A stretch of DNA of 64,000 nt from Rhodoferax sp. (GTDB lineage Bacteria; Pseudomonadota; Gammaproteobacteria; Burkholderiales; Burkholderiaceae_C), in the NCBI GenBank assembly GCA_031291295.1, contig JARLJI010000260.1, positions 124,001-188,000 of the forward strand, read 5' to 3'. This document shows, in pieces, positions 41,938 to 51,019 of the stretch. Made by a program: the position numbers and the translations under genes. Position 1 is the first letter of the stretch. Each line of letters starts with the position of its first letter. Under the pieces are notes generated by a model that had not been told where the DNA came from, did no database searches, and was given only the letters and a program-made list of their open reading frames with translations.

Positions 41938-41979
41938 ATTTAATGTTTGCCATAACAGGGTTCTTGGGTCGGGGTGGGC

Positions 41980-43617
41980 TCAGGCAGCCGCAGGGCGCAG
42001 GTGCTTGCGCAATTGTGCCTTCAGGATTTTCCCTACCGGGTTGCGCGGGATGGCGTCAAGGTACTCGATTTGCTCGGGCCACTTGTAAGCCGCCACGCCG
42101 ATCTGCTTGAGGTGGCCGACGATATCCTCCAGCGTCGGCGGCTGGGCCTTGTCCTTCGGAACGACGAAGATACAGGTCTTCTCGCCCATGATCTCGTCGG
42201 GCACCGCCACCGCCGCCACCTCCTGGACGCCGGGATGGGTGAGAACCAGGTTCTCGACCTCGGCGGCACTGACGTTATAGCCACCGCGAATGATGATGTC
42301 CTTCTTGCGGTCAAAAAAACCAATGTGGTGCGCGTCACGTACGATGAAGAAGTCACCGGTACGGCAGAATCCGTCAGCGGTGAAAGAGCTTATTGCCAAA
42401 TCGGGGCGTCGGTAGTAGCCGGCAAACACGTTGGGCCCACGGTAGACCAGTTCACCCACCTGGCCCGGCTGCGTGCATTCGACATCGGCCTCGTCGAGCA
42501 GCTTCATCTCAACACCGCGGATGCCCGAAGGCCACTCAACTCCAGGGCAGCCCCACCATGGGAAGTGGTCGGAGCGTTTGGCAAAATCGGGTACGTCCCG
42601 AGCGCCGGCAAACACTGCTGTGCCCTCGGTCTGTCCCCAGGCGTGCAGGATTTCGATGTTCCAGCGGCGCTTGAACTCCTCCATGCTCCAGCGCGAGGGC
42701 TGCGCTGAACCTGAAGCGATGCAACGCACGTTCGAAAAATTGAGTTGGTCGACGTTGGGCAGCTTGAGGATCATGTTCAGCACGGCCGGCACCAGCAGGG
42801 TGAAGTGCACTTGATCGTGCATCAGCTGTTTGAGCAGCAACGGCATGTTCAGCGGGTGGTGCAACAACGTGGTACCCCCGATGGCCAGCGAGGCCAGCCA
42901 GGTCGCTACGCCGGTCATGTTGACCACCGGCGCGGTTGCCAGCACCCGGTCGCCTTCGTGCAGTCCGGCTGTCTGCGGGATCAGGTTCATCTGGTAGAGC
43001 CAGTTGTTGTGCGACATCGGGCAGCCCTTGGAGAGGGCTTCGGTGCCAGACGACCAGCACAGGCTAAAAATGTCGTTGGCATCGACAACGATGGCATTGA
43101 GTCGGGCCGCGTCGGCGGCACCCCGCGCCATCTCGGAGATGCGTTCGATCGGCAACGCGACGAAGCCAATCTTCTCGGCAATGGCGAGTTGGTCGGATCC
43201 TTTAAAATCACGCATCCCGAAAAAGAAGCGCGCATCGGTGCTGTTCTTGACGTTCGGGAACTCGTTGTCGCGCCACTGAATCGGCATGGGCGAGAGCACG
43301 CCGCCAGCACGGCTGACCGCGAGAAACATGGCAACCAACTCCCAGACGTTGGGCAGTTGCACGACGACGATTTCGTCCTTGCGCAAACCCATGTCCAATA
43401 GCCCGGTGGCGATGGCATCCACGGCCGCAGACAACTCCCGATAGCTCAGGCTGCGTGCGGCTGTGCCGGTGAGATCGGGCCGGTCGGCCGGATCGACCAC
43501 CGCAGGCCGGTCGGGGGCCTTGGCCGTCGTCTCGTGCATCAAGTCGAGCAGGGTGCGCCGACCCCAGTGACCGCTTTCGGTGTAACGCTTCAAGGTCTCA
43601 GTGTTGTGCAGAATCAT
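41980..43617 (-). CDS. AMP-dependent acid-CoA ligase, tandem copy 2
   Basis: A 545-residue adenylate-forming ligase: core CWSSGTEALSKGCPMSHNNW (about residue 187), WGQTEGTAVF, DGFCRTGDFFIVRDAHHIG, DRKKDIIIRGGYNVSAAEVE and the catalytic-Lys region NPVGKILKAQ. The P-loop form SSGTEALSKG differs from the usual SGTTGxPKG, as it also does in its neighbour. It is closely similar to the ligase at 43701-45338, indicating recent duplication. An AAGGAG-type site precedes the start. Confidence 0.92.
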   Translation of the reverse strand: MILHNTETLKRYTESGHWGRRTLLDLMHETTAKAPDRPAVVDPADRPDLTGTAARSLSYRELSAAVDAIATGLLDMGLRKDEIVVVQLPNVWELVAMFLAVSRAGGVLSPMPIQWRDNEFPNVKNSTDARFFFGMRDFKGSDQLAIAEKIGFVALPIERISEMARGAADAARLNAIVVDANDIFSLCWSSGTEALSKGCPMSHNNWLYQMNLIPQTAGLHEGDRVLATAPVVNMTGVATWLASLAIGGTTLLHHPLNMPLLLKQLMHDQVHFTLLVPAVLNMILKLPNVDQLNFSNVRCIASGSAQPSRWSMEEFKRRWNIEILHAWGQTEGTAVFAGARDVPDFAKRSDHFPWWGCPGVEWPSGIRGVEMKLLDEADVECTQPGQVGELVYRGPNVFAGYYRRPDLAISSFTADGFCRTGDFFIVRDAHHIGFFDRKKDIIIRGGYNVSAAEVENLVLTHPGVQEVAAVAVPDEIMGEKTCIFVVPKDKAQPPTLEDIVGHLKQIGVAAYKWPEQIEYLDAIPRNPVGKILKAQLRKHLRPAAA

Positions 43618-43700
43618 CGCTTGTCTCCTTTAGTTAGTTGGTGTACTTGCCGGGATGAATCAGGGGCTAAAACGCTGATGTGAAAGATCAGCGCATAGGT

Positions 43701-45338
43701 TCACACTTCTGGCACAGGCACGCGCTGTCGCAGTTGCACCTTCAGAATTTTCCCCACCGGGTTGCGCGGGATGATGTCAAGGTACTCAATATGCTCGGGC
43801 AGCTTGTAGACCGCCACGCCAATTTGTTTCAAGTGGTCAACGATATCTTCCAGCGTCGGCAGCCGGGCCTTGTCCTTGGGCACGACGTAGATACAGGTCT
43901 TCTCGCCCATGATTTCGTCGGGCACCGCCACCGCTGCTACCTCTTGCACACCGGGGTGGGTGAGTACCAGGTTCTCGACCTCGGCGGCGCTTATATTGAA
44001 ACCGCCACGAATGATGATGTCCTTCTTGCGGTCAAAAAAGCCGATGTGGCGTTCATCGCGCACGATGAAAAAATCACCGGTGCGAAAGAAACCGTCGGCC
44101 GTGAACGAATTCTGTGCGAGGTCTGGCCGCCGGTAGTAGCCGGCAAACACGTTGGGTCCGCGATAGACCAACTCGCCCACCTCGCCTGGCTGCGTGCATT
44201 CTTTGTCTTGCTCGTCAAGCAGCTTGGCTTGTACGCCTTCCATTGTCGACGGCCATTCAAGTCCCGGCTTGCCCCACCAGGGAAAATGATCCGATCGCAT
44301 AGCGAAATCCGGCACGTCAACCGGGCCGCCAACCAAGCCTGTGCCCTCGGTCTGCCCCCACAGGTTGCAGATCTCGATGTTCCAGCGGCGCTTGAACTCC
44401 TCCATGCTCCAGCGCGAGGGCGGCGCTGAGCCTGTGGCGATTGAGCGGATGGATGACAAATCGAGGCTGTCGACATTGGGCAGCTTGAGGATCATGTTCA
44501 GGATTGCAGGCACCAGAATCGTGAACTGAACCTTTTCCGTGAGTATTTGCTTGAGGAACAGTTCGACATTGAGCGGATGGTGCAGCAGCAGCGTGCCACG
44601 CGCTGCCAGCCAGCTCAGCCAAGCCACGGCACCCGTCATGTTGACCATCGGTGCTGGTGCCAGTACACGGTCACCCTCTTGAATGCCCGCCGTGTTGGGC
44701 ACCAGCCGCATCTGGTAAAGCCAGTTGTTGTGCGACATCGGACAGCCCTTGGCATGTGATTCAGTACCCGAGGACCAGCACAGGCTGAAAATATCGTTGG
44801 CACTGACGCTGACAGCGTCCAGCAGGGCCTGGTCTGGTGCCTGTGCGGCCAAAGCGGTGACGTCTTCAATCGCCAAGGTGGCGTAGCCTAGCTTGGCGGC
44901 CATCGAAATGTGGTCGAAGCCCTTGAAATTTTTTACGCCGATGTAGAGCTGCGCCTGACTGGCCTCTGCGACGTTGCGCAACTCGGTTTCGCGCCACTGC
45001 ATGGCCACCGGAGACAGCACGCCTCCGGCACGGGACACAGCAAAGTACAACGCAATCAACTCCCAGACATTGGGCAACTGCGCAACCACAACATCGTCTT
45101 TTTTAAGTCCACGGAGAATCAGCCCGGTGGCAATCGCGTCGACGGCTTTGCCGAACTCGCTCCAAGTTACCGAGGTGGCGGGCGTGCCGATCAGCGCCTC
45201 ACGGTCTGGTGTATCGACGATGGCCACCCGTTGCGGAACATCGACCACATGTGCCGCAACCACATCAAGCAGGGTGCGGTCCCCCCAAAGTTTGGCGGCA
45301 GTGTAGTGTTCAATCGTAGAAGGCGAATGCAGGATCAT
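43701..45338 (-). CDS. AMP-dependent acid-CoA ligase, tandem copy 1
   Basis: A 545-residue ligase almost colinear with the next gene downstream: CWSSGTESHAKGCPMSHNNW, WGQTEGTGLV, DGFFRTGDFFIVRDERHIG, DRKKDIIIRGGFNISAAEVE and NPVGKILKVQ. Identical length and shared unusual P-loop mark a tandem duplication; the segment after the A5 motif differs most (GTGLVGGP against GTAVFAGA), which may reflect different acids. It is the first gene of the minus-strand ligase/thiolase/DUF35 operon. Confidence 0.92.
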   Translation of the reverse strand: MILHSPSTIEHYTAAKLWGDRTLLDVVAAHVVDVPQRVAIVDTPDREALIGTPATSVTWSEFGKAVDAIATGLILRGLKKDDVVVAQLPNVWELIALYFAVSRAGGVLSPVAMQWRETELRNVAEASQAQLYIGVKNFKGFDHISMAAKLGYATLAIEDVTALAAQAPDQALLDAVSVSANDIFSLCWSSGTESHAKGCPMSHNNWLYQMRLVPNTAGIQEGDRVLAPAPMVNMTGAVAWLSWLAARGTLLLHHPLNVELFLKQILTEKVQFTILVPAILNMILKLPNVDSLDLSSIRSIATGSAPPSRWSMEEFKRRWNIEICNLWGQTEGTGLVGGPVDVPDFAMRSDHFPWWGKPGLEWPSTMEGVQAKLLDEQDKECTQPGEVGELVYRGPNVFAGYYRRPDLAQNSFTADGFFRTGDFFIVRDERHIGFFDRKKDIIIRGGFNISAAEVENLVLTHPGVQEVAAVAVPDEIMGEKTCIYVVPKDKARLPTLEDIVDHLKQIGVAVYKLPEHIEYLDIIPRNPVGKILKVQLRQRVPVPEV

Positions 45339-45407
45339 GAATAGTGTCTTCAGAAAATTTGATTAAATAAATGGGGTATCCGTATTTCAATAAATGAAAG
45401 GCTTTGA

Positions 45408-46091
45408 TCAGCTCTGGGGATCGAAGCCATGGAAGCTGGTGAACGTCTCCACCTCGCCACGTTCAGTGATGAAGGCGTTCTCCGGGGCGGACGGGTCTTC
45501 GTGACCCAGGGCAATGCCGCAGGCGAGGATTTCGTGGTCGCCGATCGGCAGCTGGGCCCGGGCCACCTTGTGGTACCAGGCAATCGCTGCCTGCGCGCAG
45601 GTGTGCAGGCCCTGTGCGCGCGCAGCCACCAGAATGTTCTGGATGAACATGCCCAGGTCCATGAAGCTGCCGGTGTTCAGGCGGCGGTCAAGCGTGACGA
45701 GCAGCCCGACCGGCGCGTCGAAGAACGTGTAGTTGCGCAACATCTGATGCTCCCGCGCCGCCGTATCGTCGCGGGCGATGCCCAGGCTGGCATACAGGCC
45801 AAAGCCGCAGCGGCGCCGACGATCCAGATAGGGTTCGACCCAGGTGGTGGGGTAATAAGCGTACTCGGGCTGGTGGCGATCAGGCTCGTGCGTGGCTGCC
45901 TCGATGAAGGCATCACACAGACGCTGCCGGGCTTCACCCGCCACCGCGTACACCTTCCACGGCTGCACGTTGTTGCCACTCGGAGCCCGCGCCGCCACGC
46001 TCAGAATGTGCTGCACGACCGAGGCGGGAACGGATGTGGGTAGAAATCGCCTGACCGATCTCCGGCTGCGAATTGCTTCATCGACATGCAT
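45408..46091 (-). CDS. Nitroreductase family FMN oxidoreductase
   Basis: A 227-residue nitroreductase-fold protein: AIRSRRSVRRFLPT (FMN phosphate contacts) and AARAPSGNNVQPWKVYAV at the N-terminus, FMDLGMFIQNILVAARAQGL in the middle, and IALGHEDPSAPENAF near the end. ATG 46091 (MHVDEAIRSRR) is preferred; an in-frame ATG 17 codons upstream precedes the conserved fold. It is divergent from the ligase at 46191 across about 100 bp. Possible roles include reduction of an enone or quinone-like intermediate; not resolvable here. Confidence 0.88.
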   Translation of the reverse strand: MHVDEAIRSRRSVRRFLPTSVPASVVQHILSVAARAPSGNNVQPWKVYAVAGEARQRLCDAFIEAATHEPDRHQPEYAYYPTTWVEPYLDRRRRCGFGLYASLGIARDDTAAREHQMLRNYTFFDAPVGLLVTLDRRLNTGSFMDLGMFIQNILVAARAQGLHTCAQAAIAWYHKVARAQLPIGDHEILACGIALGHEDPSAPENAFITERGEVETFTSFHGFDPQS

Positions 46092-46190
46092 GGAAATACA
46101 CCGCCTTTCTGACAAGCCAAATAGAGGAAAACAAAAATTCAAGTGGGACGCCCACTAGACGTCGGCACGGCATTCGGCTACTATTGTGCC

Positions 46191-48158
46191 ATGATTTCTA
46201 ACAAACAACCGTTTGACTGGGCGCCAACGCCTGAATTGATCGCGTCATCGAATCTGACCGCCTTCCTGCACAAGGTAGGTGAGACCCGCTTCGATGATCT
46301 TGCTGTGCGTGCCGATGCCGATCCCGCCTGGCTGATGCAGGAAGTGTTCGAGTTCTGCGACTTCCGCTTTTACAAACCCTACACGCAAATGCTCGACACT
46401 TCGCGCGGCATCGAGTGGGCACGCTGGTGCGTCGGCGGCACCACCAACATCGTGCTGAACTGCCTGGACCGGCACCGCGGCACGCCGGTGTGGGAGCAGA
46501 CCTTCCTGGTGTGGGAAGGCGAAAACCCGCAAAAACGCAGGAGCCTGAGCTACCGCGAGTTTGACGCCGAGGTCTGCCGCCTGGCCGCGGCGTTGCAGTC
46601 GCTGGGTATTGGCCGAGGCGACCGGGTCGGCCTGTACCTGCCCAACCTGCCGGAGACCTTCGTCGCGTTTTTTGCCGTACTGAAGATCGGTGCCGTGTTG
46701 ATGCCCCTGTTTTCGGGCTTCGGGCCGCAACCCATCGTCGCCCGCCTGAACGACGGCGAGGCCAAGGCGGTACTGACGGTGGACGGCACCTGGCGGCGCG
46801 GCACCCCCGGCGTCATGAAGTCGGTGCTCGACGAAGCGCTGCGCGAGGTGCCTAGCGTGCAGCACGTGGTGGTGCTGCGCCACCTGGGCGACGCGGCCCC
46901 CTGCCCGATGACACCGGGACGCGACCACGACTGGGTCAGCCTGGTCGCTGGTCAGCCCCACGACCTCCCGACCGCCGAAATGGCCGCCGATGCCCCCGCC
47001 GTGCTGCTCTACACCTCGGGCACCACCGGCAAGCCCAAGGGCTGTGTCTGGACGCACGTCAGCTTCCTGGGCTCGATGGTCACGCGCGACATGCACATCT
47101 GCGCCGACTTCAGGTCGAGCGACCGTTTCTTCTTCATGAGCGACATGGGCTGGATGGTGGGTGCCATGTGCGCCTGCATTCCGAGCTATTTCGGCGGCAG
47201 CCTGCTGGTGGCCGAGGGCACGCCCGACTTTCCCGACACGGGCCGCTTCTGGCGCCTGGTGCAGGACCACAAAGTCACCTACCTCGGTGTCGCGCCCACG
47301 CTGATCCGCAGCCTGATGCGCTACGGCGACGAAGAAGTCAAACGCTACGACCTGTCCGCACTGCGCATCACCTGCTCCGGCGGCGAGGCCTGGACCGAGG
47401 CGCCCTGGCGCTGGTTCTTCAAGCACATCTGCAAAGAGAAATTGCCGTTCCTCAACATCGTCGGCGGCACCGAGGTGGGTGGCTGCAATTTCACCGGCAC
47501 CCTGCACCATCCCTTGCGGCCAGGCTCGTTCGGCGCGCGCGGACTCGGCGCCGGGGTTGACATCGTCGATGACAGCGGCCAGCCGGTCGGGCCGGGCCAG
47601 GTCGGCGAGCTGGTGCTGCGCAACCCCAACATCGGCTTTACCAACAGCCTGTGGCGTGACAACGAACGCTACCTCGAAAGCTACTGGCGCACCATCCCGG
47701 GTGTCTGGGTGCATGGCGACTTTGCAATGCGCGACGAAGATGGCCTGTTCTACATCCTCGGGCGCAGCGACGACACGATCAAGGTCTCGGGCAAGCGCAC
47801 CGGCCCGTCGGAGATCGAAACCCTGCTCACCGGCACCGGCAAGGTGTCCGAGGCAGCCGTGATCGGCGTGCCCGACGAGATCAAGGGATCGGCCATCGTC
47901 TGCGTCTGCGTGCCGATGCCCGGCGTGGCGGCGGACGCAGCACTGCAGGCCGAACTGTCGCAGGCGGTCGTCCATGGCATGGGCGCCTCCTACCGCCCCC
48001 GGCAGGTGCTGCTGGTCAGCGACCTGCCCAAGACGCGCAACATGAAAATCATGCGCCGAGTCGTGCGAGCCGTGTACCGGGGCGACAGTCCGGGCGACCT
48101 CTCCTCGCTGGTCAACCCGGAAACGGTGGCCGAGCTGCAGGGCAAGCTGGCGGGGTGA
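46191..48158 (+). CDS. Acetoacetyl-CoA synthetase-like AMP-forming ligase
   Basis: A 655-residue acyl-CoA ligase of the acetyl/acetoacetyl-CoA synthetase branch: YTSGTTGKPKGCVWTHVSF (about residue 287), GGTEVGGCNF, and GVWVHGDFAMRDEDGLFYIL with GRSDDTIKVSGKRTGPSEIE. The A10 segment that is normally SGKIMRR reads TRNMKIMRRVV, retaining the Lys. The last residues TVAELQGKLAG recur as a relic at 50924-50965. The ATG at 46191 lacks a good ribosome site; an earlier frame opening at 46143 is not supported by homology. Confidence 0.9.
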   Translation: MISNKQPFDWAPTPELIASSNLTAFLHKVGETRFDDLAVRADADPAWLMQEVFEFCDFRFYKPYTQMLDTSRGIEWARWCVGGTTNIVLNCLDRHRGTPVWEQTFLVWEGENPQKRRSLSYREFDAEVCRLAAALQSLGIGRGDRVGLYLPNLPETFVAFFAVLKIGAVLMPLFSGFGPQPIVARLNDGEAKAVLTVDGTWRRGTPGVMKSVLDEALREVPSVQHVVVLRHLGDAAPCPMTPGRDHDWVSLVAGQPHDLPTAEMAADAPAVLLYTSGTTGKPKGCVWTHVSFLGSMVTRDMHICADFRSSDRFFFMSDMGWMVGAMCACIPSYFGGSLLVAEGTPDFPDTGRFWRLVQDHKVTYLGVAPTLIRSLMRYGDEEVKRYDLSALRITCSGGEAWTEAPWRWFFKHICKEKLPFLNIVGGTEVGGCNFTGTLHHPLRPGSFGARGLGAGVDIVDDSGQPVGPGQVGELVLRNPNIGFTNSLWRDNERYLESYWRTIPGVWVHGDFAMRDEDGLFYILGRSDDTIKVSGKRTGPSEIETLLTGTGKVSEAAVIGVPDEIKGSAIVCVCVPMPGVAADAALQAELSQAVVHGMGASYRPRQVLLVSDLPKTRNMKIMRRVVRAVYRGDSPGDLSSLVNPETVAELQGKLAG

Positions 48159-48184
48159 CGTGGAGCAGCTTGCTTTCCCAGTGA

Positions 48185-48280
48185 TTTGGCACGTCGGCAG
48201 AATTTACTACGGCCGTGGTCCAGAGCCAGCAGCAGTGGCGCGACATCGTGAAGCGGGTGCCGCCGATCGGGGTGCAGTGA
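48185..48280 (+). pseudogene. C-terminal relic resembling a Bug/TctC solute-binding protein
   Basis: A 31-codon open stretch, FGTSAEFTTAVV followed by SQQQWRDIVKRVPPIGVQ and a stop, looks like the C-terminus of a tripartite tricarboxylate (TctC/Bug) receptor, where xxTSxAEFxxxVxxExxRW is common. A stop codon lies directly upstream in frame. It occupies the 144-bp gap after the ligase gene. Similarity is by eye over a short span. Confidence 0.35.
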
Positions 48281-48302
48281 TCAAAGCGCGACTACGGCGG
48301 TG

Positions 48303-48905
48303 CTATGGGGGTGTGATGGCAGGCTTGCCGGGTTCGCCCGTCTGCCGGAGTTCCGTTAGCAGTTCGCGAAAGCGTACGGCCGCAGGTGGCTCGGTTTTGG
48401 GATGCGTTGCCACGGCAAGGGCGACGTTAAGCTGCTCGGATGCACCCGACAATTCACGGAAAACGACTCCCCTTGATGCCTGCGCCTGACTTGCGGAGGG
48501 CACAAGGGCCACGCCCATGCCGCTTTCCACCAGGCTCACGATGGTCTGCACCTGCACAGCCTCCTGCACCACGTTGGGCGTAAAGCCTGCCGCCTGGCAA
48601 ACGCTGATCACCTGCCCACGCAGGTTCAATGCCGACACCGACGAGTACATGATGAAGGGCTCGTGTGCCAGGTCCATGAGTTTGAGTCGTTTGCGGCTTG
48701 CCAGCGGGCTGCCGGTCGGCAATACAGCCACCAGCCGGTCGTATTCGACCGGCTGCAAGCAGGCCGTGGTGGCTTCGATAACCGGGTAACGCACAAAGCC
48801 AAGATCGAGTTCGCCCTGTTCGATCTCGCGCAGGATCTGGGTGGTCGAGCATTCGCGAAGGTCAAGCTCGACGAGAGGATACCCTTGGGCGACGACGCCG
48901 GGCCC
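48303..48905 (-). pseudogene. LysR substrate-binding domain fragment (HTH lost)
   Basis: An in-frame minus-strand segment of about 200 codons begins QGYPLVELDLRECSTTQ, continues GELDLGFVRYPVIEAT and ends PGKPAITPP. This is the effector-binding domain of a LysR regulator (a PGVxLxLxExxTxxQ start is typical) from its first strand to the C-terminus. The N-terminal helix-turn-helix is missing and replaced by the end of another LysR gene (stop at 48913). The annotatable ATG/GTG inside gives a protein that could not bind DNA. Confidence 0.8.
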
Positions 48906-48912
48906 GGGCAGC

Positions 48913-49812
48913 TCAAATCACCCGCGGCAAAGCCTCTGCCAGAAAATCGTACACCGCACGGATGCGCCGGTTGGTGCGAATCTCGCGGTGCACCGCCAGC
49001 CACATGGGCAGCGGCGGGATCTTCAACAGGCCCGGCAGCACGCGCACCACGTCGACGTCGGTCCGCGCCAGGTAGTCCGCACAAAAACCCACCCCCAGCC
49101 CCGCGCGCACCGCCTGCCACTGCACGATGAAATCGTCGCTGCGCAGGGCAAAGGCCTCACGGCTCACCGGGAATCCCACGGCCGTAAAACCCTGCAGGAT
49201 CGACGGGTCGGTGTCGCTTCCGATAAGGTCCTGTTGCAGCAGGTCAGTCAGCTGGCGCAGGGGGCTGTGGCGCGCCAGATAACTGCGGTGCGCATAAGCG
49301 CCCAGACCGACATCACCAATTTTTTTCGCGACCAAGGAGGCTTGGTCCGGTCGCACCATGCGCACGGCAATGTCGGCTTCGCGGCGCAACAGGTTGCTCA
49401 CCTGGTTGCTCGATACCAGTTCCACCTGAATGTCAGGCAGCGCCTGGCGCATGCGGGCCAGCACAGGCGGCAACAGCTGGACCGCCACCGGCACGCTGGC
49501 AGTGATTCGCACCGTACCGCTGGTCTGGGTTTGCGCGCCTGACAGCGTGCGCGCCAGCTGCAGCGCCCCCGCCTCCATGCCGCGCGCCGCCTCGGCAAGC
49601 TGCAGTGCCATGGCGGTGGGCACCAGCCCGCGGCCGGTGCGTTCGAACAGCACGACGCCGAGCTGACTCTCCAGCTCGGCAATGTGCCGCCCCACCGTGG
49701 GCTGACTCATACGCAATGTCCGCGCCGCGCCCAGCAGGCTGCCCTGGTCCAGCGCGGCGAGGAAAGATCGAACCAGGCTCCAGTCGAAGCCGGGAGGGGC
49801 TGAGGTATTCAT
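48913..49812 (-). CDS. LysR family transcriptional regulator
   Basis: A 299-residue LysR regulator: N-terminal winged HTH WSLVRSFLAALDQGSLLGAA with SQPTVGRHIAELESQLGVVL, followed by the periplasmic-binding-like effector domain (RITASVPVAVQLLPPVLARM). ATG 49812 is chosen because the HTH starts right after it; the frame is open further upstream without homology. It is divergent from the epimerase-like gene at 49904 across 91 bp, the usual layout for a LysR regulator and its target. Confidence 0.92.
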   Translation of the reverse strand: MNTSAPPGFDWSLVRSFLAALDQGSLLGAARTLRMSQPTVGRHIAELESQLGVVLFERTGRGLVPTAMALQLAEAARGMEAGALQLARTLSGAQTQTSGTVRITASVPVAVQLLPPVLARMRQALPDIQVELVSSNQVSNLLRREADIAVRMVRPDQASLVAKKIGDVGLGAYAHRSYLARHSPLRQLTDLLQQDLIGSDTDPSILQGFTAVGFPVSREAFALRSDDFIVQWQAVRAGLGVGFCADYLARTDVDVVRVLPGLLKIPPLPMWLAVHREIRTNRRIRAVYDFLAEALPRVI

Positions 49813-49903
49813 GAATGCATATGGGTTATCAACATTTATGCAATTGTGGTGCAGGCCAAAGTTTTCCACAATCACCCCATCAATCACGTCCAGGAGAGAC
49901 ACC

Positions 49904-50899
49904 ATGCAAACGACTGTACTGATTCTGGGCGCCCGCGGCCGTTTTGGCCTGGCTTGCGCCCGTGCCTTTTGCGATGCCGGCTGGCGCGTGCTGGGCCAGA
50001 CCCGCCCGGGCGCCAAGGTGCCGCCGCACACGGACATCGAGTGGCTGGACCTGGACTTGCACGACACCGCCGCACTGAGCGCAGCCGCACGCGGCGCCGC
50101 AGTGGTGGTGCATGCACTGAACCCGCCCTACACGCACAAGGCCTGGCGCGCGCAAGTGGCGCCCATGATGGACGCCGCCATTGCGCTCACCCGCACCCTC
50201 AATGCCACGCTGATGGTGCCCGGCAACATCTACAACTTTGGCGCGGACATGCCCGGCGTGCTGCGCGAGGACACGCCCCAGCAGGCCCAGACGGTCAAAG
50301 GCCAGATCCGCATCGCCATGGAGACGCAGCTACAGCGCTCCGGCGTGCGTGCGGTCGTCATTCGTGCGGGCGACTTTTTTGGCAGTGGTCGCGGCACCTG
50401 GTTCGACTCGGTCATTGTCAAGGACATTCAGAGTGGCGTCCTCACCTATCCCGCCCAGCGCGACGTGGCCACATCCTGGGCCTACCTGCCGGACCTGGCG
50501 CAAACCTTTGTGGCGGTGGCCCGCAAGCGCGCGCAGTTGCAGCCCTTTGAGGTGCTCCACTTTGCTGGCCACCGCATCACGGGCGAGCAGTGGCTGGACG
50601 CCCTCACGCCGCTGGCCCGGACCGAGGGATGGGTCAAGCCGGGCGCGGCCCTCACGTTCAGGCGGCTGCCCTGGCCCATCATCCGCCTGGGTGCGCTGGT
50701 GTTGCCGACCTGGGCGGCACTGTGTGAAATGCGCTACCTGTGGGAGACGCCACACGCGCTGGCCAATGACAAGCTCACGGCGCTGATCGGGCCGGAGCCG
50801 CACACCCCACTGGTACAGGCAGCCCGGAGCGCCCTGGCCGACCTGGGCCACACGCCGCTTGCGCCGCCGCAAGGGCCGCGCCCCGCCAGAACGGCATGA
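49904..50899 (+). CDS. NAD(P)-binding Rossmann / epimerase-like protein
   Basis: A 331-residue extended-SDR/NmrA-like protein with the N-terminal dinucleotide site VLILGARGRFGLACARAF (GxxGxxG). The middle has NIYNFGADMPGVL and QLQRSGVRAVVIRAGDFFG, as in NAD-dependent epimerase-like proteins annotated as NADH-binding. No YxxxK motif is evident, so catalysis is uncertain. The ATG at 49904 is preceded by CAGGAGAGACACC. Divergently transcribed from the LysR gene, it is probably its target. Confidence 0.85.
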   Translation: MQTTVLILGARGRFGLACARAFCDAGWRVLGQTRPGAKVPPHTDIEWLDLDLHDTAALSAAARGAAVVVHALNPPYTHKAWRAQVAPMMDAAIALTRTLNATLMVPGNIYNFGADMPGVLREDTPQQAQTVKGQIRIAMETQLQRSGVRAVVIRAGDFFGSGRGTWFDSVIVKDIQSGVLTYPAQRDVATSWAYLPDLAQTFVAVARKRAQLQPFEVLHFAGHRITGEQWLDALTPLARTEGWVKPGAALTFRRLPWPIIRLGALVLPTWAALCEMRYLWETPHALANDKLTALIGPEPHTPLVQAARSALADLGHTPLAPPQGPRPARTA

Positions 50900-50923
50900 T
50901 GATTCAACCCCTTTTGCACCCAG

Positions 50924-50965
50924 GAGACAGTGGCCGAGTTGCAGGGCAAACTTGCAACAGCATGA
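50924..50965 (+). pseudogene. 3'-end relic of an acetoacetyl-CoA synthetase-like gene
   Basis: Translated in frame, this reads ETVAELQGKLATA and a stop, nearly identical to the end of the ligase at 46191-48158 (ETVAELQGKLAG). At DNA level the match covers about 30 bp with a few differences. No other ligase sequence is visible upstream, where the epimerase-like gene ends 24 bp earlier. It is evidence for a lost or rearranged gene copy. Confidence 0.6.
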
Positions 50966-51019
50966 GCCTGGTTGTGCGCCACCCCCTGCCCTGACGGGCA
51001 GGATGGGCCCCCGGATTTT

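Noticed and set aside
43622-43640. CAACTAACTAAAGGAG before a ligase gene (minus strand)
   Set aside because: A half-site-like CTAACTAA next to the ribosome site, lacking the GTTAG half; likely chance.
46245-47975. 576-residue minus-strand open frame
   Set aside because: Antisense to the acetoacetyl-CoA synthetase-like ligase; His/Gln/Ala-rich without a domain.
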